64,000 nt of DNA from Hymenobacter tibetensis (lineage in GTDB: Bacteria > Bacteroidota > Bacteroidia > Cytophagales > Hymenobacteraceae). The notes under the pieces are model-generated. The model had not been told where the DNA came from, did not search any database, and was given only the letters and a program-made list of their open reading frames with translations. Position numbers and translations under genes: made by a program. Numbering within the stretch: the first letter of the stretch is position 1; each line of letters begins with the position of its first letter. The stretch spans positions 710,001 through 774,000 of the forward strand of contig NZ_CP094669.1 in NCBI RefSeq assembly GCF_022827545.1, read 5' to 3'. Below, piece after piece: positions 1 to 10,366 of this stretch.

Positions 1-1690
<1,690 letters not shown>

Positions 1691-1791
1691 ATATACACCC
1701 TTACCTCTTTTCTTTTTCTCGCTCGTCCTTGTGTCAATGATTTTGCGTTGGCTGTTCTTCCCGCAGTGGGGGGCCGCAGCCGACGGCACCA

Positions 1792-1904
1792 GTAATGGTG
1801 GCTTTAGCCCGGGTGTTCACCTCTTCCCATTCCGAACAGAGTCGTTAAGCCCCGGAGCGCCTATGGTACTGCCTTCATCGGTGGGAGAGTCGGTCGCCGC
1901 CAAC
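1792..1904 (+). rRNA. rrf: 5S ribosomal RNA
   Basis: The segment has the universal 5S core: the start GGTGGCTTTAGC, the block CACCTCTTCCCATTCCGAAC (about 1819-1838), GTTAAGCCCC, then GATGGTACTGC-like and GTGGGAGAGTCGGTCGCCGCCA sequence at its end. It lies about 100 bases after the 23S, in the usual rrn order. The end positions are estimates of plus or minus 3 bases. No tRNA was seen between 23S and 5S or after 5S. Confidence 0.93.
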
Positions 1905-1923
1905 CTTACTGTTATGAGTCCAG

Positions 1924-1954
1924 CGCCCCTCCGGCTTCGTGCCGTCGAGGGGCG
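1924..1954 (+). terminator. hairpin after 5S rRNA
   Basis: CGCCCCT at 1924-1930 pairs with AGGGGCG at 1948-1954, and an inner CGGC/GCCG pair (1932-1935 with 1941-1944) closes a TTCGT loop. The position 20 bases after 5S fits an rrn terminator. The T-run that follows is weak. Confidence 0.6.
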
Positions 1955-2098
1955 TTGGCCGTTTATCCCTATCCCTTCTGAGCTTTATGTAAGAAATAGC
2001 TTCACTGCCATCTGTGCCATCTGTTTTTAGCGAAGTCATTTCTATATGATAAAATACTGACACAAATACGTTTTGGGAATATCATAGATAGGCTGAGC

Positions 2099-2166
2099 AC
2101 AGTGAAGCACACAAAGCAAAAAGGGGCACCATATGGTGCCCCTTTTTGCTTTGTGTGCTTCACTGT
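2099..2166. terminator. 68-bp perfect palindrome, bidirectional terminator
   Basis: Every base from 2099 to 2132 pairs with its partner from 2133 to 2166. The core is AAAAAGGGGCACCAT followed by its complement, so each strand reads a GC-rich stem followed by TTTTT. It lies between the plus-strand rrn operon and the stop codon of the convergent M16-like gene at 2170, and so could end transcription from both sides. Arms extending about 17 bp beyond the terminator core are unusual. Confidence 0.85.
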
Positions 2167-2169
2167 TCG

Positions 2170-3441
2170 CTATGGACCAGCAACTACTTCGATCATGTCT
2201 TCTGGAGATAAATATTGCTGAGCAAGAGCTAGTAATTGCTTAGAGTCGACACTGTTGACTTCTTCTATAAAATGCGTGTAGTAATTCGATGGCAGATCGA
2301 AGAAAATAATTGCCTTGTACTTGTCACACTGCTCAAACACGGTGCTTAACTCGTTGGCAAACTTGCCAGTCATGTAGTTTTTGACAGTTTGCAACTCCTC
2401 AATTGAAATAGGAGTGGTTTGTAGCAAGCGAAGCTCATGATGGATTTCATGGATAGCTGCTTTGGCACTTTCAGCGTTTACATCGGTGCCAATAGCGAAG
2501 GAGCAGGCGTATTCCCTAGGGCCTACGCTTGCATAGATACCGTAGGTGAAGCCTTTGTCTTCTCGGATATTGCGCATCAAGCGTGATCCAAAATAGCCAC
2601 CTAGCACCTTAACCAAGACTTGTAGCTTATGGATATCAGGATGGGTAAGCGCAGGCCAAAGGCGACCGATACGCAAAGATGCTTGTAGGCTATCGGCAAC
2701 CTTCTTATAATCTTGTGGAGATGCGCTTTGGGGGGTGTATTTTGCTACGGAAATAGGAGCCGTTGGTTTGTTGACACGCCCCAAAGAATCAGCTACTGTG
2801 TTTTCATCGGTTTGGCTAACGTCTCCACATAAGAAAATCTCGGCTTGTGAGAACTGGTAGGCAGCTTCATAGTATGCCTGTACAGTTTCTTGGGTAGTGG
2901 AAGCGAAGACAGATTCGTCGAATACGTTTCCGTACGGATGAGAGGAACCATATAAGTTACGCGAGAAAAGCTCGGCAGCTAGATAGCTGTTCTTTTGACG
3001 CTCAATTTTGATGTTCTGGATAGTGCGCGTTTTGAGTGACTCTAGTTCTGTGATTGGGAACGTTGCTTCGGTTAAGACGTCCTGAATGAGGGGTAAGAGG
3101 TTTGACAAGTGGCGTGTGAGACAATACAGCGTGAGAGTAGCTCGGTCGAAGCCTTGCTCGCACTCGATAGAAGCGCCGTAGAAGGCCACTTCATCGGCAA
3201 TCTGACGGGCTGTGCGGCTACGCGTGCCTTCAAGTAACATACGCGCTGTAAGCAACGATAGGCCTGATGAGGGCTCATACCATTTACCGGCGCGGAAGAC
3301 AACTTGAAGACGTACGACTGGCTGTGCGCTGTTGCGCATCACATGTAAACGGGCCCCATTAGGGAGCATAAACACGTCAGCCGCCGGCAGTGTGACACTG
3401 GCCAGCGGCTGAACGGGAGGAGCGACTTTGCGGTCGAGCAT
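2170..3441 (-). CDS. M16-family (insulinase-like) protein lacking the zinc motif
   Basis: This 423-residue protein has the fold pattern of peptidase family M16: an N-terminal LPNGARLHV segment, the GT(R/K)SRTA helix region near residues 72-78, and a C-terminal half containing SRLMRNIREDKGFTYGI (the family's R-x-Y-type region). Active M16 enzymes carry HxxEH where this protein reads L63-L-T-A66-R67, so both zinc-binding histidines and the glutamate are replaced. It therefore resembles the non-catalytic subunits of two-part M16 peptidases. No catalytic partner is in the window. It starts 9 bases after the porV stop, so it is probably the last gene of a porU-porV-M16 operon. It has no clear signal peptide. 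The family is confident; the role is unknown. Confidence 0.85.
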   Translation of the reverse strand: MLDRKVAPPVQPLASVTLPAADVFMLPNGARLHVMRNSAQPVVRLQVVFRAGKWYEPSSGLSLLTARMLLEGTRSRTARQIADEVAFYGASIECEQGFDRATLTLYCLTRHLSNLLPLIQDVLTEATFPITELESLKTRTIQNIKIERQKNSYLAAELFSRNLYGSSHPYGNVFDESVFASTTQETVQAYYEAAYQFSQAEIFLCGDVSQTDENTVADSLGRVNKPTAPISVAKYTPQSASPQDYKKVADSLQASLRIGRLWPALTHPDIHKLQVLVKVLGGYFGSRLMRNIREDKGFTYGIYASVGPREYACSFAIGTDVNAESAKAAIHEIHHELRLLQTTPISIEELQTVKNYMTGKFANELSTVFEQCDKYKAIIFFDLPSNYYTHFIEEVNSVDSKQLLALAQQYLSPEDMIEVVAGP

Positions 3442-3450
3442 TAGAGAAGA

Positions 3451-4665
3451 TTAATTGACAGGTGTGTCGGTTCCATCGCCGAACGCCTGATCTAGTTTGT
3501 TGAAGTTGAAGTGAAGAGAAACCCGAATGGTTTGAGCCAGGGGATTGTTTTTGGAATTAGGCACTAAATAAGCACCGTCTACTCCGAAAACTTGATACCG
3601 AACGCCTAAACCAAAACTTAGATAGTTACGGTCGCCTTTCACAGGGTTTTCATAAAAGTAGCCTACGCGAGCCATTAACAGGTCATTGTAGACGTATTCA
3701 GCTCCAGCTGATATATTGATTTCGCGGAGTTCTTCCTGAAAGCCTCCTGGAGCATCACTAAAAGAGCCAAGAGCACCATTAACAGGTGTCTTGCCTCGGC
3801 GGCTTTGATTCTCGTCATCAATACGTTTCCGGCGCGCCTCTCGCTCAACCGGATCCGTAGGAATAGGCCCTTCTTCATAGTACGGGCTAGGTACTAAAAG
3901 TTTTGCTACGTCAGCTGTTATAGTAATTTTATTGAAGGCATCTAGCTCACGCGTGAAGGCAGTTCCAAGCTTAAGTGTAGTGGGCAAGAAATCAGCTTGC
4001 TCAGGGTTTGTGTACGTTATCTTGTTGCCGATATTGGTGATAGCAGCACCAAAAGCCATGTTGTAATCGGCAGCACCAATAGCTATGTCCTTGTTGTAAT
4101 ACGCACCCAGGTCTACAGCAGCGGCGTTACCGGGCTTGGAATCGAGCCCACTCACTGTGAGGTTAGAACGGATATATCGTGCGGCTACCCCTACACCGAA
4201 ATTTTCGGATAGTCTCTGGCCATAAGCTACGCTGAAAGCATATTCTTTCGGGTTGACCGTAGGCCCTTCCACGTTGTTCTGATCCCGATATTGAATCTGA
4301 CCTAAGTCGAAATACATGAGCGAAGCCGAAATAGCCGAACGCTCTCCAATCTTAGCGTAACCAGACAAGTGAGCCAGGCCCATATCGTCTGTGATGGTGC
4401 CCAACCATGGGGTGTATGAGGTGGAGACACTGTATTTGTTTGGTGCAAAGCCTAGTTTGCCTGCGTTGTAGTAGGCGGAATTAGCATCAGGCGAAATGGC
4501 TACCCCTGCTTCACCGAGCGCGGCCGAGCGAGAGTCGGGGCTGATGGTCAGAATGGGAACCGCAGTGGTGATAGTGTTGGGAGAAGACTGGGCAAATCCG
4601 AGCAATGGCAGGCCTAAAAGTCCGGAGAGAAGCGCAGAACGCACGGGCACCTTCGAAAAAGTCAT
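3451..4665 (-). CDS. porV: PorV (LptO), T9SS outer-membrane shuttle protein
   Basis: PorV is a FadL-like outer-membrane beta-barrel that takes cargo from the T9SS translocon to the PorU sortase. The 404-residue product has a signal peptide (about residues 1-25, ending LGFAQS) followed by the family's N-terminal signature SPDSRSAALGEAGVA and the segment SAYYNAGKLGF. Repeated amphipathic strands and the C-terminal RVSLHFNF strand fit a barrel. The length is typical. It lies 46 bases after porU on the same strand, a pairing common in Bacteroidota. A hydrophilic insert rich in R, E and D near residues 265-300 is probably an extracellular loop. Confidence 0.95.
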   Translation of the reverse strand: MTFSKVPVRSALLSGLLGLPLLGFAQSSPNTITTAVPILTISPDSRSAALGEAGVAISPDANSAYYNAGKLGFAPNKYSVSTSYTPWLGTITDDMGLAHLSGYAKIGERSAISASLMYFDLGQIQYRDQNNVEGPTVNPKEYAFSVAYGQRLSENFGVGVAARYIRSNLTVSGLDSKPGNAAAVDLGAYYNKDIAIGAADYNMAFGAAITNIGNKITYTNPEQADFLPTTLKLGTAFTRELDAFNKITITADVAKLLVPSPYYEEGPIPTDPVEREARRKRIDDENQSRRGKTPVNGALGSFSDAPGGFQEELREINISAGAEYVYNDLLMARVGYFYENPVKGDRNYLSFGLGVRYQVFGVDGAYLVPNSKNNPLAQTIRVSLHFNFNKLDQAFGDGTDTPVN

Positions 4666-4711
4666 AAAGACAAAGAAAGATTGGAGAAAGTAGGCGAAGA
4701 AGCGTGATGAA

Positions 4712-7700
4712 TTAATTTAGGATAACCAGCTTTTCAAACTTGGATGTAGTGGACTGGTCGCTCTTAACACGGACACTGACCCGATAGACATACACACCAC
4801 GTGCTAGTTGGTCGTTGTATTCGTCGCGGCCGTTCCAAGAGAGAGTATTGTCGTTCAGACTTTGCGGAACGTGGGAGCCACTACTCGGAATATTAGCTTG
4901 CAAGGTGCGAACCAAGCGTCCGGCAACCGTAAATATCTGTACTTGCACGTCCAATTCTTCGCCTTGGCGGTTGTGGTCGAAATGAAACGTTGTGTGCTTG
5001 GCGAAGGGGTTCGGATAGTTTAACACATGGCTTAATGCCAGCTTGTCGGTTTGTGCTGCAATGAACTCAACGTCTTTGATAGAAGAGTTATTGAAGGTAT
5101 CCCAGGCTTTTAGGTGGAGCACATGAGGGCCAGTGCTTAGGTCTTTGAACTGATAGCGGATGTTACCAGACTGGAAACTATCGACGTTGGCGGTATAGAA
5201 ATCGTTGAGGATAGTGAGACGAGCAGGGTCATTGTCGAGAGTCGCCGTGATTTCGTGACCTATGCCAGAACCGGCGGTATTGATACCACTCTCATCAAAA
5301 AGACGGGCGAGTAGCGTGGGACTAGTAGCTGTGAGGCCGCCGAAAACAAAGGCGGTATTGTCCATATGAAGCGTGATTTTGGGTGGGATGGTGTCCCGGT
5401 TAGCTAGAAGGGCAACGCCACCAACCGGCACATTGCGGTAGCCATGAGCATCCACCACCTGCACGGTGTCTTTCGCATAAAGACTGACCTTTCCGAAACC
5501 AAGACTATAGTTGATGTCGCGAGGAACTACGAACTGCAAAGAAAAGCGTCCTGCTCTTACCGTGGCTTGGCCTGAATAAATGATGTTTTCCTGAATCGTG
5601 ATTGTTTTCTTCACTCCATCAGGACCAGAGCCAAGGGTCGTTACGGTATTCGGTTTCTCGTATACCGTAACTTGGGCTGTACCAGAGAAGCTGGTGTTGA
5701 CAGGTGCTGTGGATAGGGTGCCGGTCCGTACGGAGCCAGCTAACTGCACTGTGGAAAGCGCCTTGAGCGTATCCGTGACTGGCGTGTTAGGGCCCAATGG
5801 TTGACCATTAACGGCATCCAGCGTCATGGTTAGATCGGGGTGCGCTAATTGAGCGGTAGGGTCCCCGAGCAATACATAATTCCGGTTGAGGGGGTCAGTT
5901 GCTCCTTGGTTTTTGGAAAAACGCGTGGCCTCCCCAATACGAGCAACCCGACCGCTACGCACTGACAGTATAGAATCGTAGAAGGGCGTGAGCAACGTAT
6001 TTTGGGCAAACACCAATCGGGTGGTGGTATATAAGCCAATAGCTCCGCCATCTACGTCTGTGAGTGCCATCTCACCAGCCGAATCCTTGGTATAGTCATC
6101 ATAATAACTGAAATCACAGGTACCTGTGACTAGGAAGGTAAGGCGGTTCTTGTTAAGCAGACGAAGGATGGAAGCTCTACTCAGAATTTTTTCATCAGCC
6201 AATGCATCGGGCCCGCCGTGGCCATTGTAGTTGATAATTAAAGAGCCCTTTTCAAATGACTCGTCAACGGCTCGCTCAGCATCCGGTGATTTCTGCCCAG
6301 ATGCACCATTAATTTGCTGGTACATGTCCAGATACACCTTATGGGTGTTGAACACGGGCTGTTTGGAAGCTATGCTTTGGATCAGTGGCTCCGCTTGGTT
6401 CATGTGCAAGCCACCATCTTCGTCATCGGTGACGAACGTAAGGCGGTTGCGCCAGTTGCTCATTGCAACTCTCGAATCATAGGCAATAAGCTTGTTTACC
6501 ACTCTGGTGGCTTGTGCCATTGTTGCTTGGCCGCTTGGTGTGCGAACCGGTAGGCGGCCCACCGCGACATCCATCGTTTCAGCTATACCCGAATAATTTT
6601 CGGCCCATTCGCCTTCGTTTTCGTCTAGCAGAGCATAGTAGTCATCGGAGCAGAAGGTCTGCGGACCGAAGCCGTTGGTGTCGCGGCCGTAAATGGGTGC
6701 GAATGACTCCCGTGATTCGTACGTAGGTACAAAATTCTGAGCAGTGGTACCGGGCGCTTTGTAATTGTATGAGGCATCACCAAACAGCAGTAAATACTGT
6801 TGCCGGTCTGGCGTGCCACGCTGGTCAAACACCATCTTCATCATGTCTCGAATGGCACTAACATCCTGACCACCCGACCCGAATTCATTGTACACCTGAG
6901 TGGTAGTTACCACTTCCACCTTCAGCTTATCGTGTGTGCGGCGGTGGTTTGCTAGCCGCTCCGCTTCCGTCACAAACAGTGGATGCGTAACGATAACCAA
7001 ATCCACTGGAAGCGTGAGGCGAGCATGCAGGTTCTGATTGGCTACTTTACCGAAGTTGACCGGTTTGTCGAAGGTGCCAGTGGGCAGGAATGCTACAAAC
7101 TCACGTAGAGAGTCGGTGGGGGCAACGAAAGAGCCCGCGTTAGATGGGTATGATTTGGCTCGCCGGGGGTTGGTAACATCCCAGATAAGAGCGCCCGTGC
7201 TGTTGGCAATAGTGAACTGGCTGATACGGCCCGCCTGTACATTCGCAAACGACCGAAACTCCAGTACTGAGCCGGTTAGCTGAAGCGGCTTGATGGCGTT
7301 TACTTCCAGATAATCCAGGTAGCCGGTATCTGGTGCGTCGGAACCCGAGTAGGTCAGGCCGACACGCAGGGCTGTTGAAGCTGTAGGAGCCGCAACAGAG
7401 AAGGTTTGGATGCTGGTATTTGCATACTCTACATACCCACGGCCTGGGTTAACGCGCGGCAGCACCTGACTACCGAGTTGGTTGTCGTTGAGGGAAAGCT
7501 GAAAAGAGTGAGTGCCTTTGGAAGTGCCGGCTAGCGAAGCTGTGATTTGTACCGTGGTACCAGGAGCCAAGTCAGTGATTTTGCTGAAAGAAAAAGACTG
7601 AGAAGTGCCGTTGCGTAAGCCTTCGCCTAACCACTGCCGTCCTGATTTTGCTAGGTTTATTAACTCTTTCTCGTAGAACTCGCGCTCAGCATACTGAAAA

Positions 7701-8626
7701 ATAGCAGGTGCATTGGGGGCTCCTACTGCGGGTGCCGCCTGCACCCGCAGTCCTTTGCGGGGAGGTGTGGCTACCGTGACAAAGTAATAAGCCGTATCGG
7801 AGTAGATGTTTTGAATGTGGCGGAAGCGCTGCGTTCCGGGTGTCCGCTCCCATGTGTGGGGGCCGCGAGCATAAAATAGAAAGTACTCGTTGCTCTCAAA
7901 GGTGGGGTTTTGGTCGCCAGAAAAATAGATGGCATTCTCCACCAAGTCGTCGGGACGCGGAGTGCTGATGGGCTGGGGGAGCAACCCAGTGGCATTGCCG
8001 TATACTTGAATACGGCTAGGGTCAATGGTTGCTATGTCTGTGAGGCCAAGCTGGCGCAACCCTTCGTAATCGAGCTTGAAAATACCGCTACGCGGCACCC
8101 CAATCTTGTACCAATTACCGGTAGCCAATACAGAGGTGCTAGCATGAAAAATCTGCTGGGTGCGGCGGGCAGTTGGTGCACCAAGTACGTAGCTATAGTC
8201 TGCCGATAGTAACTTCTCGTACTGTCCGGTTTGCGTGCTGCGGCGTACTGCGGGCACCGTTATGATACTGATTGGCTGGCCGCGCTCCATAGCTTCGCTT
8301 ACAGCAAGTGTGGTAGCTACAGGTTGGGAGGGAGCTTTTAATAAGGCCGCATCGGCAGCAGAAAACGGCTCATAAACGGCATTTAGCAACTGACCCTCGG
8401 CAACAGAGCCTTGCACGTGCAGGATGTAGTGACCAAACAGTGAGCCGGGTTGGAACTGGGCTTCCGCAAAAGTAGGCACCCTCCGCAGCTTGTAATCTGA
8501 ACCTGGTATTTCTTGCTGCCCTAACCAACGTAACCGAATAGGTGTGGTGCGCCTGCCATCCTGCGCTTGTGCCGCAAACGACACTAGCAAGCTGCAACTT
8601 ATCACTAGAAAAGTAAAGAAGCGCAT
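4712..8626 (-). CDS. porU: PorU, T9SS C-terminal signal peptidase/sortase
   Basis: PorU removes the C-terminal signal of T9SS cargo and links the cargo to lipopolysaccharide at the cell surface. The ATG at 8626 gives 1304 residues with a clean signal peptide (MRFFTFLVISCSLLVSFAAQA); an upstream TTG is less likely. The gingipain-like (C25) peptidase domain spans about residues 530-930. Its catalytic histidine is in NGHGG (His803) and its cysteine in TGTCDFS (Cys837). Ig-like modules follow, and the last 90 residues (YPNPFAKHTTF to KLVIL) form a CTD-like domain, which PorU keeps on itself. It is the first gene of the porU-porV-M16 group. Confidence 0.95.
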   Translation of the reverse strand: MRFFTFLVISCSLLVSFAAQAQDGRRTTPIRLRWLGQQEIPGSDYKLRRVPTFAEAQFQPGSLFGHYILHVQGSVAEGQLLNAVYEPFSAADAALLKAPSQPVATTLAVSEAMERGQPISIITVPAVRRSTQTGQYEKLLSADYSYVLGAPTARRTQQIFHASTSVLATGNWYKIGVPRSGIFKLDYEGLRQLGLTDIATIDPSRIQVYGNATGLLPQPISTPRPDDLVENAIYFSGDQNPTFESNEYFLFYARGPHTWERTPGTQRFRHIQNIYSDTAYYFVTVATPPRKGLRVQAAPAVGAPNAPAIFQYAEREFYEKELINLAKSGRQWLGEGLRNGTSQSFSFSKITDLAPGTTVQITASLAGTSKGTHSFQLSLNDNQLGSQVLPRVNPGRGYVEYANTSIQTFSVAAPTASTALRVGLTYSGSDAPDTGYLDYLEVNAIKPLQLTGSVLEFRSFANVQAGRISQFTIANSTGALIWDVTNPRRAKSYPSNAGSFVAPTDSLREFVAFLPTGTFDKPVNFGKVANQNLHARLTLPVDLVIVTHPLFVTEAERLANHRRTHDKLKVEVVTTTQVYNEFGSGGQDVSAIRDMMKMVFDQRGTPDRQQYLLLFGDASYNYKAPGTTAQNFVPTYESRESFAPIYGRDTNGFGPQTFCSDDYYALLDENEGEWAENYSGIAETMDVAVGRLPVRTPSGQATMAQATRVVNKLIAYDSRVAMSNWRNRLTFVTDDEDGGLHMNQAEPLIQSIASKQPVFNTHKVYLDMYQQINGASGQKSPDAERAVDESFEKGSLIINYNGHGGPDALADEKILSRASILRLLNKNRLTFLVTGTCDFSYYDDYTKDSAGEMALTDVDGGAIGLYTTTRLVFAQNTLLTPFYDSILSVRSGRVARIGEATRFSKNQGATDPLNRNYVLLGDPTAQLAHPDLTMTLDAVNGQPLGPNTPVTDTLKALSTVQLAGSVRTGTLSTAPVNTSFSGTAQVTVYEKPNTVTTLGSGPDGVKKTITIQENIIYSGQATVRAGRFSLQFVVPRDINYSLGFGKVSLYAKDTVQVVDAHGYRNVPVGGVALLANRDTIPPKITLHMDNTAFVFGGLTATSPTLLARLFDESGINTAGSGIGHEITATLDNDPARLTILNDFYTANVDSFQSGNIRYQFKDLSTGPHVLHLKAWDTFNNSSIKDVEFIAAQTDKLALSHVLNYPNPFAKHTTFHFDHNRQGEELDVQVQIFTVAGRLVRTLQANIPSSGSHVPQSLNDNTLSWNGRDEYNDQLARGVYVYRVSVRVKSDQSTTSKFEKLVILN

Positions 8627-8763
8627 AAGGGTGTGTTCAATAAGCAATTAAGATGAGTAGGCTAACAATGGGCAATGAACAAGCTCGACATAGCCGGGGT
8701 TCATAAGTGCCAATTGATTTAACTCATCAGGTATTCAATATATTGTAGGAAGACCCGCAAAAA

Positions 8764-9453
8764 TCAGCTCACAGAAGGCCGCACCATCGACATCAACACA
8801 TAAAGCAACACTACCAGCGGAATAGCGGTGGCTTGCAGTACTAGCAGGAGCGCTACAGTTAGCAGCAGAAATACAAACTGCACCCCGTTGTCCTGCCAGC
8901 GAAGATTTTTGAATTTAAGAGCAAACAGCGGAATTTCCGCAACCAACAGTCCAGAGAGTAGCGCGGTTAAGCCCAGCAGCACCCACGGATTGAGAATGAA
9001 GTTGGTGACATGAAACGAGTCGTGGGCTAAGATGAGGGGGAATGAGGCAACTACTAATGTACAAGCCGGCGTAGGCAACCCAATAAACGAAGTTGTTTGG
9101 CGGGTATCATTGTTGAACTTGGCGAGCCGCAGTGCCGAAAATATCGTGACCACAAAGCCTGCGTAAGGCAACCAGGCCGGAGTGCCCGCGCCCGCCTGCA
9201 TAAGCAAATCAAACAGAAAGGCGCCCGGTACCACCCCAAACGAAACCATATCGGCCAACGAATCTAGGTCTTTGCCAATGGGAGAGGAGGCGTGCAGTGC
9301 CCGCGCTAACAGGCCATCAGCAAAATCGAAGGCTGCCGCCAAGCCTACGAGGTAAGCTGCTATTTCGAGGTTTCCGGCAAAAATCTGCGTTAGTGCCAGA
9401 CAACCAGCAAACAGATTGAGACAGGTAACCGCGTTAGGGATATGGTTCTTCAT
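8764..9453 (-). CDS. pssA: CDP-diacylglycerol--serine O-phosphatidyltransferase
   Basis: This integral membrane enzyme transfers phosphatidyl groups from CDP-diacylglycerol to L-serine, making phosphatidylserine, the precursor of phosphatidylethanolamine. The CDP-alcohol phosphotransferase signature D-x2-DG-x2-AR-x8-G-x3-D-x3-D is complete: D43, D46-G47, A50-R51, G60, D64, D68. About eight hydrophobic segments cover the 229 residues. The length and N-terminus (MKNHIPNAVTCLNLFAG) match the Bacteroidota form. It is followed, 137 bases on, by porU on the same strand; a shared transcript is possible but not shown. Confidence 0.93.
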   Translation of the reverse strand: MKNHIPNAVTCLNLFAGCLALTQIFAGNLEIAAYLVGLAAAFDFADGLLARALHASSPIGKDLDSLADMVSFGVVPGAFLFDLLMQAGAGTPAWLPYAGFVVTIFSALRLAKFNNDTRQTTSFIGLPTPACTLVVASFPLILAHDSFHVTNFILNPWVLLGLTALLSGLLVAEIPLFALKFKNLRWQDNGVQFVFLLLTVALLLVLQATAIPLVVLLYVLMSMVRPSVS

Positions 9454-9557
9454 GGAGCTATAGAAATTAAGAACGAGGAAGTAGAAATCGAGAAATGAGC
9501 AACCCCGATGCTACACGAATAGGTAGCAGGCGCATTTGCTTCTTCTATTCACTGCTC

Positions 9558-10193
9558 TTAATTAAGGAACGGGTTCGTGCGGCGCTCGTCGCCGATGGTG
9601 GTGGCTGGGCCATGACCGGGATACACGGTCACGTCGTCGGGTAGGGTGAGCAGCTGGGTTTCAATGCTGCGAATAAGCGTAGCATAGTCGCCGCCTGGTA
9701 AGTCGGTGCGGCCAATACTGCCCCGAAATAGCACGTCGCCGCCAATAACAGTAGCAGTGGGCGCGTGGTAGAACACTACATGGCCAGGCGCATGACCAGG
9801 CGCAAAACGGACTTCCAGTTCGGTGTCGCCGAAATGTACAGGCACGCCGGGCGCTAGAAAGCCAGTAGGTTCAGCGGGAGAGTAAGTCGGGAATCCGTAG
9901 CTGCCTGCGTAAGTAGGCACGGACCGTAGCGTAGCCAAATCCTCTTCATGAAGTAGAAAAGGAACCTTGTAAGTATCGACGACAAACTGGTTGCCTAGTA
10001 CATGGTCGATGTGGCAATGCGTGTTGAGCAACAAAACTACCTGCAACTGTTGGGCCTCTACAAAGCTGCGAAGCGCCTGTTGTTCGGCTCGGTCGTAGCA
10101 GCCAGGATCCACGATAACGCACTGGCCAGTGGCATCATGAAGCAGATAGGTGTTCTCGGAAAAGGCGTTGAATGTAAAACCGGAAACGGTCAT
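9558..10193 (-). CDS. MBL-fold metallo-hydrolase (glyoxalase II-like)
   Basis: This 211-residue metallo-beta-lactamase-fold enzyme belongs to the small glyoxalase II-like group (YcbL type). The metal motif THCHIDH supplies H59, H61, D63 and H64; later ligands are visible in PGHAPGH and the C-terminal YPGHGP. The ATG at 10193 was chosen because the protein then starts MTVSGFTFNAF as in relatives; an in-frame TTG 18 bases upstream would only add MFFPLC. There is no signal peptide, so it is cytoplasmic. The substrate is probably a thioester such as a glutathione or bacillithiol adduct, but this cannot be read from the sequence. Confidence 0.85.
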   Translation of the reverse strand: MTVSGFTFNAFSENTYLLHDATGQCVIVDPGCYDRAEQQALRSFVEAQQLQVVLLLNTHCHIDHVLGNQFVVDTYKVPFLLHEEDLATLRSVPTYAGSYGFPTYSPAEPTGFLAPGVPVHFGDTELEVRFAPGHAPGHVVFYHAPTATVIGGDVLFRGSIGRTDLPGGDYATLIRSIETQLLTLPDDVTVYPGHGPATTIGDERRTNPFLN

Positions 10194-10366
10194 GCAGAGA
10201 GGAAAAAACAAGGCAACGTGGAACCGGGTGGTAAGTTACGAGTCTTATCAGTAGAACGCAGATGCACTAGCTGGTTCGGTGAAGTTAGAGGCTAGAAGAA
10301 AGTCCTTCGTCGGCCTATGCGTAGTGGTATGAAGCGGCTGAGTTTGTCTTGTGCTTACTTTACTTT

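Noticed and set aside
1731..2063. Open frames of 99 and 62 codons across the 5S region
   Set aside because: They overlap the 5S rRNA and its hairpin; the composition is that of RNA genes.
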